A stretch of 64,000 nucleotides of DNA from Acanthosepion lycidas (GCA_963932145.1 OZ010571.1:151776437-151840436), one strand, 5' to 3'; counted from the stretch's first letter, positions 1-9,870 are shown. The notes: generated by a model not told the origin, from the sequence alone. Numbers and translations: made by a program.

Positions 1-49
1 AGAAAAGCATCCCCGCAAAAATGTGGTTTATGCATTAATGCATTATGGC

Positions 50-545
50 TTGGGCACGTGTCCGGGTTAGGGTTAGAACGTTCGCATTCTGACCTTGAGA
101 CTCGGGTTCGAATCTCACCATGGTCGTTTTGTCAGGAAGGAGACTTTCTCATTATCAGATTGGAAGGATGCGGTCCCAATGTGCAGCGCCTTTGGAAATT
201 CAACAGACAAGGTGTATCTAATGCTTTTTTAATATAATAAAACATAAATAGAAAGAATTAATAGATTGAATTTGCTAAGATTTGTTTGCGTATTCATACA
301 GGGTGTTCGTCCATGCACGATTTGTCAGAAAGGAGACTTCCTGATGTTATTGGATTGGAAGGGTGCGATCCCAGGGTGCGGCACCTTTGGAAAGTGCCTG
401 AAAACAATACCACAGGTTGACCCAAGCTTTGTGAGTGATATTGGGTAGACAGAACACTTGGGTAACGTCGATAGCTCTGCTAGCACGAAGTCACAGGTCA
501 TCGTAGCCGAGGGCTTGGGTGTGCTGGTTTTGTCCAAATTGTTGA
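50..545 (+). mobile_element. Two partial copies of a tRNA-derived SINE-like repeat
   Basis: The first copy has a tRNA-like B box (GGTTCGAATC, 105-114) followed by a body that reads GTCAGGAAGGAG near 132. The second copy starts near 322 with almost the same body (GTCAGAAAGGAG) but lacks the tRNA-like head, and continues to about 545. The shared stretch runs through the GGATTGGAAGG and CCTTTGGAAA words in both. I infer a SINE with one 5'-truncated copy; the exact family is not recognised. The 60-residue frame over the second copy is not a gene. Confidence 0.45.
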
Positions 546-797
546 TCACGCTAGGTAACTCGATCTTTCCCAGAAACTGTAACTAAGCTCTGCTCAGCAT
601 AATTGCTGTACATAAACCACAGGTTGGCAATGTGGGTGTTGAATAAACACAAATGTGCCTGAGAAAGCGTCTGCAATGGGGATTGGCTAGGGATTTAGTA
701 GACGAATACGAGTGGTGCATTATGGAAAGAGAATTGTAGACTTTAAGACCACAACAAATAGAAAGCTATCCCAATTGAATCCATCATAGTGAAAATA

Positions 798-1068
798 TTA
801 ACCCTAGAACACTAAACATGTGTATATACCAGTACCCAGCACAAAGTTTCCTATTTTTAATTACAATTTTCAGTACCTGATTTTCTTACCAAAATAATGT
901 TTTACAATTCCTTTTAATGTTAAATCAAAGTACAAAGTTTGAAGTGCCCGCATGTAAATTATTTCAAATAAAGATTTATATTTAATATTTTTTTTGTTGA
1001 TATTTTCAAAATTATGTATGATATAGTAGTGGTGTAACTTTATTTGATGATTAGTGTTCTAGGGGTAA
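798..1068. mobile_element. piggyBac-type MITE
   Basis: A 263-bp element (802-1064) is bounded by perfect 14-bp terminal inverted repeats, CCCTAGAACACTAA at 802-815 and its complement at 1051-1064. The left flank is TTAA (798-801), the target site of piggyBac transposons; the right flank is GTAA (1065-1068), one change from TTAA. The CCCTAGAA start is the known piggyBac terminus. The inside is AT-rich and has no transposase, so it is a non-autonomous copy. Confidence 0.75.
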
Positions 1069-1129
1069 TGAATATAGATTTAGGCTCTCATCGTTTTATG
1101 AAAGTCAACTCCTCTCGACTCAGTCTGAT

Positions 1130-1535
1130 TTTCGTTCTTCTAAGGAATACAATTATGATATATCCCTCTGTCTTTTTTACAAATACTTTCACAGTAACTG
1201 CTCCGATGAGCTGCTTTCGCTAGTTCCCGGACTTCATGAATTTAAGCGTTCTACTAGACTGGCATCTCGCTTTCACCCGTTCACTATCGCACCTGTTAAA
1301 TGTAGCCGTCTCTTCTACTCCAATAGCACTTCTCGCCTGTGGAACTCCCTCCCCTTTTCCTGTTTTCCCTGATAGCTATAATCTCCAACTATTCAAATGT
1401 AATGTCAATCGACGTCTCCAAGTGCCTTGATCTATCCCCTATACTTCTCTTCATCCTTTCCTCTATCACTCCTATTTGCTCTCGCTCCAATTCTTTGTAA
1501 CCCCTTGCGTGCTAGTGGTTTCTCGCCTTGAAACG

Positions 1536-1538
<3 letters not shown>
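1130..1538 (+). mobile_element. LINE-J, 3' end of ORF2 and 3' UTR
   Basis: The frame 1236-1430 and neighbouring frames encode the C-terminal tail of a non-LTR retrotransposon polyprotein (EFKRSTRLASR, then WNSLP-type words). The same tail, better kept, is read on the minus strand at 45697-46203 (HEFKRPTRLASRSHPF). After the coding part come CCCCTTGCGTGCTAGTGG and GAAACGC, then directly a (TA)n tract. The element is a 5'-truncated fragment with a frameshifted reading frame. Clade is Jockey/CR1-like by eye only. Confidence 0.7.

Positions 1539-1590
<52 letters not shown>
1539..1590. repeat. (TA)n microsatellite at a LINE-J 3' end
   Basis: An uninterrupted TA dinucleotide run follows the LINE-J 3' terminus GAAACGC without a gap, so it is probably the tail of that insertion, later expanded. 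Confidence 0.9.
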
Positions 1591-1594
<4 letters not shown>

Positions 1595-1599
1595 ATGAA

Positions 1600-2010
1600 A
1601 CGAATCCATGAAATTGCTTATCTCTCCAATAGGAAAGTTTATATCTGCTTTGTCGATCTCAAAGTAGCATATGACCACAGCCATAGGGACGTTCACTTCT
1701 CGTCCATTAGAAAACAACTTGCAAGTTCCAAATCTACTGAATGTATCAATTCATAGAGGAACAACTGTATCAATCTATAGATTACGTTTGGAAAGGACCA
1801 CAGTACGGAAACATTTGAAACTAAATCAGGAGGACGACAAGGAGCACAATAAGATCTCCAGTCTGTTTAATCATTTCCTAGACTATGTCCTACGCATTTA
1901 CGAACACAGGTGGGATAAGATGGGCCCTGAGCATTTAAGCATTCTATACCATATCACAAAGGCATCTACAAATAGAGAAATTATACAGAGAAATGAATAC
2001 AACTAATCAA
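1600..2010 (+). mobile_element. LINE reverse transcriptase fragment
   Basis: The frame 1602-1680 reads KVYICFVDLKVAYDH, which matches reverse transcriptase motif A of non-LTR retrotransposons (FVDLxKAYDxV). Further on, shifted frames read FNHFLDYVLRIYEHR, which fits the region after the palm GVRQG box (LFNxFLD). The fragment holds only the central palm and is frameshifted; the YxDD box is absent. It lies next to a (TA)n tract. The clade cannot be set by eye. Confidence 0.55.
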
Positions 2011-2049
2011 TATCTAGATTTGTGGGTAAAATTAATAAAATTAATAATT

Positions 2050-2690
2050 TTACAAAGGTTGCCCAAAAGTTTTGTACGTCAGTGTATAACTGCATTGCAA
2101 GTCGATTGGTTAAAACTGGTTTGGTTTTATGAACGTAGACAACGTTTAGTTTCGTGATTCATCGTTCGCGATTGTCCGAATGACAATAGAAACAAAATGG
2201 ACAATCAGCGATCGGAATTTCTTTAGACAATACGGTCTAGAACAGACTATTCACGTCAAATCAAATCAATTTCTGCATTTCCTCATAAGCGGTAAATATT
2301 TCTAAAAGAATTCCTATATCACCATTAATAGCCTACAGGCAAGATGAATAAAATTCAGCTATGAAGAAACAGAATATCTCGAATCTAAATCAACGCAATG
2401 CTAATTTCATGTTACTCATATGAAACAAATAAAATACTTCCTCGTTGCGTTACCTTACCATATATCTATCTATATATCTATCTATCTATCTATCTATCTG
2501 TCTGAAACGGAAAGTCCCCATAGTTTTACGAAAACAGCACGAGAGTATTATGGCATTTTAGAAAGAAAACGCTTTAAAGGCAGACAGTCTTTGCTAGTAT
2601 TTTATTCAGTGTTAGGAATTAGAGCATTACTTATTGAAATTAAGTAAAGACGCTTTAGAAAAAAATATGACTCCTTAAATAAATTTATTT
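2050..2690. other. Unassigned, with a mariner-like terminus
   Basis: The start (GTTGCCCAAAAGTTTTGTAC, 2058-2077) resembles the terminal inverted repeat of mariner transposons, but no matching second end or transposase motif is visible. A short (TCTA)n run lies at 2460-2500. The rest shows nothing I recognise. Confidence 0.25.
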
Positions 2691-2698
2691 TATTTTAT

Positions 2699-2717
2699 TT
2701 GCCTTTCTCTCCCTCTC

Positions 2718-2791
<74 letters not shown>
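2699..2791. repeat. CT-rich tract and (TA)n
   Basis: A polypyrimidine (TC)n run passes directly into (TA)n. The (TA)n end abuts the 3' end of the minus-strand SINE-B tail that follows. Confidence 0.9.
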
Positions 2792-2792
<1 letters not shown>

Positions 2793-2796
<4 letters not shown>

Positions 2797-2940
2797 AAAT
2801 GGACAAAGTCCAACAATTATTTTTAAGACATTTTTATGTTTATACATTCTTTTTTATAGATACAAATATGTAAGTAAATGCTCTGTTTATAATAAATAGT
2901 ATTAACGACATTTACCAGCCTGAATGTCCATTTTACTGTT
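2793..2940 (-). mobile_element. SINE-B tail, antisense, 5'-truncated
   Basis: Read on the minus strand this is nearly identical to the SINE-B tail at 3118-3220, including AATACTATTTATTATAAACA, but it has no tRNA-like head. Its 3' end (GGACTTTGTCCATTTCATCA) runs into the (TA)n tract at 2749-2791. With the sense copy at 3010-3235 it makes an inverted pair about 180 bases apart. Confidence 0.8.
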
Positions 2941-3009
2941 TTAAAACTACAATTCTCCAGGATTTTCTCTCGTACATTCATATCTGCTAGACCTTGCTAA
3001 CCGAAACGC

Positions 3010-3089
3010 TCCTCTGTGGCTAAATCGGTAAAGCACGTCAGGCTAATGACGGTTCCATGTAGGATACAGGTTCTATTCCTGTCGGAGGA
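3010..3089 (+). pseudogene. tRNA-Ser(GCT)-like SINE head
   Basis: Eighty bases fold as a class II tRNA: a 7-bp acceptor stem (TCCTCTG with CGGAGGA, one G-T pair), a D arm, an anticodon arm CGTCA/TGACG containing GCT, a long variable arm (TCC/GGA) and a T arm ACAGG/CCTGT around B box GGTTCTATTCC. The anticodon loop has six bases instead of seven and the T loop lacks the usual TTCGA. It therefore reads as a SINE promoter head, not a working tRNA. Confidence 0.7.
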
Positions 3090-3218
3090 CGCATATATTC
3101 TATGAAAGTTTCTCGAACATTCAGGCCGGTAAATATCGTTAATACTGTTTATTATAAACAGAGCTTTTACTTAAATATTTGTATCTATAAAAAGAATGTA
3201 TAAACATAAAAATGTCTC

Positions 3219-3235
<17 letters not shown>
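3010..3235 (+). mobile_element. SINE-B, nearly full length
   Basis: The tRNA-Ser-like head (3010-3089) carries internal A and B boxes for RNA polymerase III. It is joined to a tail (CATTCAGGCCGGTAAATATC, 3119-3138; TTTATTATAAACAGAGC, 3148-3164) that ends in (TA)n from about 3219. The same tail recurs at 2793-2940 (minus), 46252-46375 (plus) and, decayed, at about 21268-21305, which defines it as a dispersed family with a TA-rich 3' end. Confidence 0.75.
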
Positions 3236-3249
<14 letters not shown>

Positions 3250-3250
<1 letters not shown>

Positions 3251-3942
3251 ATATGGGCACATGGGAAAACAGTCTACAAGACTTTAAACAACATATCAAC
3301 AATTTCCTCAGCACCATCACAATCACAATAGAGTATCCCACCACTTTTATTCCGTTTCTGGATGTACTGCTACGTGTAAACAACAACCACATCTTCACAC
3401 CATTATATACCATTGCCTACAAATGGTAATTGTTACCATAAAAGCTGCCACCCTACCAACCTAAAAATCAATAATCTACAACTAATGCTTACGCATAAAA
3501 CGTATCTGTTCTATAAATTGGAATTGCCAAAAATGTTATGAACAACATTTCAGTTACAATCTCAATAGGAATTACCCACTTAAACCTATCAAAAAATCAA
3601 TTACTAAGGCTTCCAAACAAAATCGAAACACTCTTCTAAGCTGTGAAACAAAAAAGAATAATTCCAGAATTTCCATCGTTTTTGATTTTAAATACAACAA
3701 TCACAAGCTTTCTTATCTTAACTAATTATTTTCAGTATTTAAAACTTGACTAAACAATTAGAAAAATATTCAGTGAAAACCCACTTCACACTAAGCGTCA
3801 TCTCCCATTCAATCTATGCACACTCTTAACATCATCCGATATACAGGTTCATCACCTCACCAAAGGAATATCACCTGCAATAAATCCCGATGCCAAGTCT
3901 GTAAGCATATCATCACTGATAGCAATTTCAAGAAGTTGGAAA
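3250..3942 (+). mobile_element. Penelope-like element fragment 1 (RT C-terminus to GIY-YIG entry)
   Basis: Frames along this stretch carry IPFLDVLL-like text (PFLDVLLRVNNN) typical of the end of Penelope-like reverse transcriptases, then the linker leading to the GIY-YIG endonuclease (HQRNITCNKSRCQVCKH). The minus-strand copy at 40940-41655 continues this into CRKGNYVEETSR, the GIY-YIG core. The copy is broken with several breaks and ends where Rep-G begins. It would have encoded the enzyme that copies and inserts the element. Confidence 0.65.
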
Positions 3943-4625
3943 AGGCCTCATATTCGGGTTCGTTGCTCAATACTAGAACCACATTACAGGATAGCATCAC
4001 CGATCTTGAAAATCAAGATCATACGAATTCGACAATTAATGAACTGGATACGTCATCCATATGGAGCAACATCATATTTACGGATTTCTATTGCATGGAG
4101 AGCTACTATGCGGCAGAAGATATCAAGCCTGCACCAAAGACAACAACACAAAGACGGAAGTCAAAACTAATCTCCATTGGAGCAAGATCAAACCAAAAGA
4201 GATGAAGTAGTGTGCTGCTGACCGATCGCTTTTGCGTGCTATTGTCCACCAAACCAGTACACCCTGCCGACTTGGACTTCAGAATACGCCTAAAAAATCT
4301 GCAAAGGGGTAAGATCCCTATCCTCCCCACACACACACATGAGGCGTCCTGGTTAAGACGATAATCTACATTCGAGAGCAAGGCTTGTGATCAGGAGGTT
4401 TTGAGGAGCATGGAACCGCCTCTTAATTGCTGCGGTTCCCAGGTTTACCCTGCATCGGGGTGGTAGCACCTGTTAGGTTCCCAATTATGGATAAATAGTT
4501 AACCCCCAAAACTGGAAGCAAAACCTTATGAAAGTGTAGAAATAGGTTTTAATACCAGCAATATATTTTTGTAAAAAATTATAACCAGCAATTTGTTTTG
4601 AAAATGGAACAACATATTGAAAAAA
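3943..4625 (-). mobile_element. Rep-G repeat, antisense copy
   Basis: Read on the minus strand it matches the plus copy at about 37130-37850: GCTGGTAAT-containing units, then GCTACCACCC, the CAAAACCTCCTGATC block, GTAGTTTATCGTCTTAACCA and GGTGGACAATAGCACGC. Position 3942/3943 is a sharp switch from Penelope-like text to Rep-G. Open frames across it (for example 3816-4205) mix the two and are not genes. The family is unclassified. Confidence 0.7.
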
Positions 4626-4627
4626 TC

Positions 4628-4825
4628 GCAGGGCACCTCGGCGTGGTTTAATGGTTAGAAGTTTAATCCTCACTGGGTACTCTACACTTTCGGCCGTGCG
4701 CCACTTTAGGGTACCTCGGCGTGGTGTATCGGATAGCAACCTTGTCTCGCTAGAACAATTACTATTGGGTTTGATCTTTAGTGGGTGCGCTATACTTTCG
4801 ACCTTGTGCCATATCTAAGCTACGG
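4628..4825 (+). mobile_element. SINE-C, two head units in tandem
   Basis: Two copies of a tRNA-like start (CCTCGGCGTGG) lie at about 4636 and 4716. Both carry A-box-like text (TGGTTAGAAG; CGGATAGCAAC) and end in (C/T)TTTCG followed by CCGTGCGCC or CCTTGTGCC. Related sequence occurs on the minus strand at 59940-60330. The second unit also has TTGGGTTTGATC, a B-box-like word. A (TA)n tract follows at 4844. Confidence 0.55.
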
Positions 4826-4843
4826 TTAGAAACTCACCGTTAC

Positions 4844-4919
<76 letters not shown>
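4844..4919. repeat. (TA)n-(TG)n compound microsatellite
   Basis: About 50 bases of TA pass into about 25 bases of TG. Frames through it give only tyrosine-isoleucine and cysteine-valine runs. Confidence 0.95.
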
Positions 4920-4920
<1 letters not shown>

Positions 4921-5070
4921 CTTTTGTCTGTGGGAGTGTGTATGCGAGTGTGTACGTATGTATAAACAAACATTTTCTGCTTTCTGGTCATCGGTTCCGA
5001 TAATTCATTGCCCCTCTTATCCTAAAAATTCCCGGCAAATTCTCTTCACCCACTCTTTTGTCTTTTATTA

Positions 5071-5118
5071 CAACCTGAAGAAACCGAATCATACCAAACA
5101 TCGGCGAAACGCGTCGTT
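5071..5118 (+). other. Hammerhead-like module B
   Basis: CTGAAGA (5075-5081) is followed by a hairpin CCGA/TCGG (5084-5087 with 5101-5104), then GAAAC (5106-5110) and GC-GTC (5111-5115). This is the order of a hammerhead core: CUGANGA, stem II, GAAA, a minimal stem III and a GUC cleavage site. Three bases on each side (CAA... and GTT, 5072-5074 with 5116-5118) could form the start of stem I. Stem II is offset by unpaired bases, so activity is doubtful. Confidence 0.45.
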
Positions 5119-5167
5119 TATAAGTTTTTTCCACTTTGTCCCGTCACTTATTTCGGATACTATTATT

Positions 5168-5174
5168 ATACATC

Positions 5175-5215
<41 letters not shown>

Positions 5216-5247
5216 CACATGCACAATTTCTCTCTCTCTCTCTCACT

Positions 5248-5294
<47 letters not shown>
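5168..5294. repeat. (AC)n, (CT)n and (TA)n microsatellites
   Basis: Three runs follow each other: AC to about 5213, CT at about 5229-5245 and TA at about 5251-5294. Open frames over them on both strands are artefacts. Confidence 0.95.
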
Positions 5295-5297
<3 letters not shown>

Positions 5298-5299
5298 CA

Positions 5300-5737
5300 T
5301 GTATTAGATTATCTATGCAAATAAAACTGTACATCAAATGGCTTGCCTAAAAGAGAATTGCTTTTGCTATATTTAGAGAGATTAAAATAAGTCTGGCGGA
5401 CTGAAAACAATGATAAAAAATAATCTATAAATTGGAAAATTAATATGAAAATAATAGCTTTACAATCTTTGCCTTTATCCTGATTTTATTCGTGTGCTAT
5501 GAATGTTTCGTTGTCTTCTTTTTCATATTTCAAGCAAAGTAACTTTGTTTTTCTTTTAAAGAATCTGTGCATTTTTTTTTAATTTTTTGAAAATCAGTTG
5601 TATTCCCGATATTTTTACTGTCATGTTATTCCATTGTCAATATCAAATCTGGTAAATTAATTTTGATATGACTGCATCCAAAAATGAAAAATCCAAATAT
5701 CCAATCCGAAAAATGTTAACGAAAGATCGCAGCAATG
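5300..5737. other. AT-rich, nothing recognised
   Basis: No coding, repeat or RNA signal was recognised between the microsatellite cluster and the 107-bp array. Confidence 0.6.
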
Positions 5738-8147
5738 TAGACTATTTACATTATTCGGACTATTGTCCTCATCTTCGTCGCCATATTTATTGCAACGTTT
5801 CGGCCTTTCAGTATCTGTCTATATTTCTGAGATGAGGTATTATATACACTATTTACATTATTCGGACTACTGTCCTCATCTTCGTCGCCATATTTATTGC
5901 AACTATTCGGCCTTTCAGTATCTGTCTATATTTCTGAGATGAGGTATTATGTACACTATTTACATTATTCGGACTATTGTCCTCATCTTCGTCGCCATAT
6001 TTATCGCAAAATTTCGGCCTTTCAGTATCTGTCTATATTTCTGAGCTGAGGTATTATGTACACTATTTACATTATTCAGACTATTGTCCTCATCTTCGTC
6101 GCCATATTTATTGCAACGTTTCGGCATTTCAATATCTGTCTATATTTCTGAGATGTGATATTATGTACACTATTTACATTATTCGGACTATAGTCTCATC
6201 TTCGTCGCCATATTTATTGCAAAATTTCGGCCTTTCAGTATCTGCCTATATTTCTGAGCTGAGGTATGATGTACACTATTTACATTATTCGGACTATTTT
6301 CCTCATCTTTCTCGATATATTTATTGCAAAATTTCGGCCTTTCAGTATCTGCCTATGTTTCTCAGCTGAGGTATTATGTACACTATTTACATTATTCGGA
6401 CTATTGTCCTCATCTTCGTCGCCATATTTATTGCAACGTTTCGGCCTTTCAATATCTGTCTATATTTCTGAGATGTGATATTATGTACACTATTTACATT
6501 ATTCGGACTATAGTCTCATCTTTGTCGCCATATTTATTGCAACGTTTCGGTCTTTCAGTATCTGTCTATATTTCTGAGATGAGGTATTATATACACTATT
6601 TACATTATTCGGACTACTGTCCTCATCTTCGTCGCCATATTTATTGCAACTATTCGGCCTTTCAGTATCTGTCTATATTTCTGAGATGAGGTATTATGTA
6701 CACTATTTACATTATTCGGACTATTGTCCTCATCTTCGTCGCCATATTTATCGCAAAATTTCGGCCTTTCAGTATCTGTCTATATTTCTGAGCTGAGGTA
6801 TTATGTACACTATTTACATTATTCAGACTATTGTCCTCATCTTCGTCGCTATATTTATTGCAACGTTTCGGCCTTTCAATATCTGTCTATATTTCTGAGA
6901 TGTGATATTATGTACACTATTTACATTATTCGGACTATAGTCTCATCTTCGTCGCCATATTTATTGCAAAATTTCGGCCTTTCAGTATCTGCCTATATTT
7001 CTGAGCTGAGGTATGATGTACACTTTTTACATTATTCGGACTATTTTCCTCATCTTTCTCGATATATTTATTGCAAAATTTCGGCCTTTCAGTATCTGCC
7101 TATATTTCTGAGCTGAGGTATGATGTACACTATTTATAGTATTCGGACTATTGTCCTCATCTTCCTCGATATATTTATTGCAAAATTTCGGCCTTTCAGT
7201 ATCTGTCTATATTTCTGAGCTGAGGTATTATGTACACTATTTACATTATTCAGACTATTGCCCTCATCTTCGTCGCCATATTTATTGCAACGTTTCAGCC
7301 TTTCAGTATCTGTCTATATTTCTGAGATGAGGTATTATGTACATTATTTACATTTTTTGGACTATTGTCCTCATCTTAGTCGCCATATATATTCCAACGT
7401 TTTGGACTTTAAGTATCTGCTTATATTTCTGAGATGAGGTATTATGTACACTATTTACATTATTCGGACAATTGTCATCATCTTTGTCGCCATATTTATT
7501 GCAACGTTTCGGCCTTTCAGTATCTGTCTATATTTCTGAGATGAGGTATTATGTAAACTATTTACATTATTCGGACTATTGTCCTCATCTTTGTCGCCAT
7601 ATTTATTGCAACGTTTCGGCCTTTCAGTATATGTCTATATTTCTGAGATGAGGTATTATGTACACTATTTACATTATTCGGACTATTGTCCTCATTTTGT
7701 CGACATATTTATAGCAACGTTTCGACCTTTCAGTATCCTTCTATATTTCTGAGATGAGGTATTATGTACACCATTTATATTATTCGGTCTATTGTTCTCA
7801 TCTTGTCGCCATATTTATTGCAAAGTTTCGACCTTTCAGTATCTGTCTATATTTATGAGATGAGGTATTATGTACACTATTTACATTATTCAGACTATTG
7901 TCCTCATCTTTGTCGCCATATTTATTGCAAAGTTTCGACCTTTCAGTTTCTGTCTATATTTCTGAGAGGAGGTATTATGTACACTATTTACATTATTCGG
8001 ACTATTGTCCTCATCTTTGTCGCCATATTTATAGCAACGTTTCGACCTTTCTGTATATGTCTATATTTCTGAGATGAGGTATTATGTACCCTATTTACAT
8101 TATTCGGACTATTGTCCTCATGTTTGTCGCCATATTTATTGCAACGT
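5738..8147 (-). repeat. 107-bp satellite array derived from the SINE-A tail
   Basis: About 22 tandem units of 107 bp (anchors TTCGG at 5861, 5968, 6075, 6182 and 6288) repeat ATTATTCGGACTATTGTCC and CGTTTCGGCCTTTCAG. On the minus strand each unit equals the SINE-A tail, fused at its end directly to GGCCGAAACG, so the hairpin loop of the SINE-A module is lost. Variants repeat every 747 bp (7 units), for example TTATCGCAAA at 6001 and 6748. The 100-130-residue frames are repeat shadows. Confidence 0.95.
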
Positions 8148-8980
8148 TGTTAACAACGGTTTTCCTAATTCTTTAATCGACCACCAGATTAGTATATTTC
8201 TTTCTAAAGTAACGAATAGAAATACTAAACATGTAGATAAAAAGAATAACTTTAATATCTTCTACATGTTAACTATAAGCAAGATGAATTTTCTCTTAGA
8301 AAATATCATAAAGAAACACATAACCCTAAACGAACAGAAAACGAAAATTATCTATCACAAAACAATTATAACAGCTAACCTTATCCGTAAAAATAACAAC
8401 CCCCCCAGCAAAATCAAAACTTCAGAGAACCAGTATCATCTACGATAACCAAACTCATAAAAATTATATTGACCCTATTACTACATGCCTATCTAGACGA
8501 CTCTCATTACACCTATCCAAACATAGCTCACAGTTCATTTTAGCACCCACAAAAACCTACTAAACTCCATCCAAAGTATAGTAGTAGAAAATACAAGTAT
8601 AATAGCCTCATCCACATATAAAAAGGTTATAAATAATAGAAACTCTAATAATAGAAAAGAAAAAGCGACCACTTAATAACATTAAATACGAAAACAATGT
8701 ACTGACCTTGTTTGGAAAATGAAATATTCCAATAACATCAAACACATACATAAAACCCACACCACACTCAGTTAAAAATTAAGAAATAAAAATCCTCCTT
8801 GATAATGGCTAAAACAATAGCCGAAAGCATTTGGAAAGGCAGAACAGTTAAGCAGTTTTGATACACTTGTTGTCAGGAAAGAAAAACACTTGTACGAACT
8901 CAAGAAAAAAATTAAATAAAACCGCAGTACCTTGCTAGTCGACTTTAACGAAACATGTATAACATAGGGATTGCTGCCCA
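8148..8980 (+). mobile_element. Penelope-like element fragment 2 (3' part)
   Basis: The frame starting near 8150 reads NNGFPNSLIDHQISIFLSKV, the text before the linker and GIY-YIG domain in Penelope-like proteins. Shifted frames continue with CLSRRLSLHLSKHSS, similar to the endonuclease domain. The fragment directly follows the 107-bp array. It is broken with several breaks. Its 3' end holds module D and it ends at a (TA)n tract. Clade within the Penelope-like group is not resolved. Confidence 0.5.
8797..8830 (+). other. Hammerhead-like module D
   Basis: CTTGATAA is followed by TGGCT...AGCC (hairpin 8807-8810 with 8819-8822) and GAAAG. It sits in the 3' end of the Penelope-like fragment, about 155 bases before (TA)n. 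The CTTGATAA start departs from the hammerhead CTGANGA, so only the layout is shared. Confidence 0.4.
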
Positions 8981-8983
8981 AAT

Positions 8984-8985
<2 letters not shown>

Positions 8986-9043
<58 letters not shown>
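8986..9043. repeat. (TA)n microsatellite
   Basis: Uninterrupted TA run of nearly 60 bases at the end of the Penelope-like fragment. Confidence 0.95.
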
Positions 9044-9047
<4 letters not shown>

Positions 9048-9400
9048 TGGTGAGTTTATCTATTCCATTATGAGGAATGATTTGCAATCATTGATTAAAC
9101 AGCATTCACAGTAAAACAAGTTTCTCAAGTCCATTAACTGATATCGCTTTTCTTGGATTGGTTGGGATCTTCTTTACCTTTTGTGTAATAAAGTGTGGGA
9201 AGTCAACACATTCTTTTTAGTCATATATATATATTTATATTACAAAGAATCATTCATACAAAAAATAAATTAGTAAAGTTAATGATATAAAATGGCGAAA
9301 TACCTTCACTAACAAACTTTTAAATGTGCATTAACCTACAAATCACTCGATGAATGTTATGATCCCTGTTTTTTAAATTTATAAGCTGTATACAGTCTTT
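9044..9400. other. Fragment shared with 24020-24120
   Basis: TTTCTCAAGTCCATTAACTG (about 9120) is close to TTTCTCAAGCCCATTAAGTT (about 24046), and the following bases also resemble each other. It is probably an old dispersed repeat. No coding text recognised. Confidence 0.35.
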
Positions 9401-9417
9401 CTTAAATAAACAAGTAC

Positions 9418-9445
9418 TTTCGACTGTACATTCAGTCATCTTCAG
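9418..9445 (-). other. Hammerhead-like module E
   Basis: On the minus strand: CTGAAGA (9445-9439), one extra T, stem GACT/AGTC (9437-9434 with 9425-9422), GAAA (9421-9418), then GTA. The core words are intact; the extra base before stem II differs from a strict hammerhead. Confidence 0.4.
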
Positions 9446-9654
9446 GCATGGAAATTATTTTGTTTTTGGTAAAATTCAGGTAGCATCCGAGACGAAAAAA
9501 TATAATGTGAGTCGAAATATGTTTTTGGGAAATGTGTTATTGATAACTTTTGGAGCGTGCAGTCGCAACGCTAAGGTTGAATTTTTTTTTTTTTTTTAAA
9601 TTAAGAGAGTGCGTTTTTTACTAAGATGGAAATTCGAGAATTATTTTGTGGGAA

Positions 9655-9795
9655 TTTCGTCAGTTTCGTCATTTATTTGAGACTCATCAGCAGCGAGGCT
9701 CCGCTACCAACGATTGAAACCCGAGCAGTTACGATATGAAGCAAACGCCATTCCAGCTGTACCAACGGGCCTCGGTGACGGAGCGGCAGCGAATT
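9655..9795 (-). mobile_element. SINE-D, antisense copy
   Basis: On the minus strand a tRNA-like head (A box region GGTACAGCTGGAATGGCG; B box GGGTTTCAATC, complement of 9713-9723) leads into a hammerhead-type module at 9690-9663. A plus-strand copy with the same head is at 10085-10275. Further minus-strand sequence (CTGACGAAATTCCC) follows. Confidence 0.6.
9663..9690 (-). other. Hammerhead core-like module C in SINE-D
   Basis: Minus strand: CTGATGA (9690-9684), stem II GTC (9683-9681) and GAC (9670-9668), GAAAC (9667-9663). Here stem II starts directly after GA as in true hammerhead ribozymes. The expected GUC cleavage triplet is replaced by GAC in the following bases, and no stem I is apparent. 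A ribozyme-derived sequence that is probably inactive. Confidence 0.5.
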
Positions 9796-9870
9796 AGACT
9801 CGATGTGTCCCAAATATAGGACGTAAACAGCCGTCCAGTGCTTTCTGCATTCTGTTGAGGTTTTTTCTAG
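9760..9870 (+). mobile_element. SINE-D tail fragment with degenerate module
   Basis: CGATGTGTCCC...GGACGTAAAC (9801-9828) is a degenerate form of CTGATGAGTCC...GGACGAAAC, followed by GTCC at 9833. The tail CTGTTGAGG..TTCTAGACACGATG (about 9852-9880) matches the plus copy at 10218-10242. It abuts the antisense copy head to head. Confidence 0.45.

Noticed and set aside
2050-2300. A mariner element
   Set aside because: One possible terminus only; no second end and no transposase words.
3010-3089. A functional tRNA-Ser(GCT) gene
   Set aside because: Six-base anticodon loop, unusual T loop, and it continues into a dispersed SINE tail.
4781-5337. A 171-residue frame with long Tyr-Ile, Thr-His and Ser-Leu runs
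   Set aside because: Translation of TA, TG, AC and CT microsatellites.
5977-8072. Several open frames of 100-130 residues on the plus strand
   Set aside because: They repeat the same text (YVHYLHYSDYCPHL) because they run through the 107-bp satellite; the satellite derives from a SINE tail.
5738-8147. CRISPR-like array
   Set aside because: Units are whole 107-bp repeats with no unique spacers; the DNA is eukaryotic.
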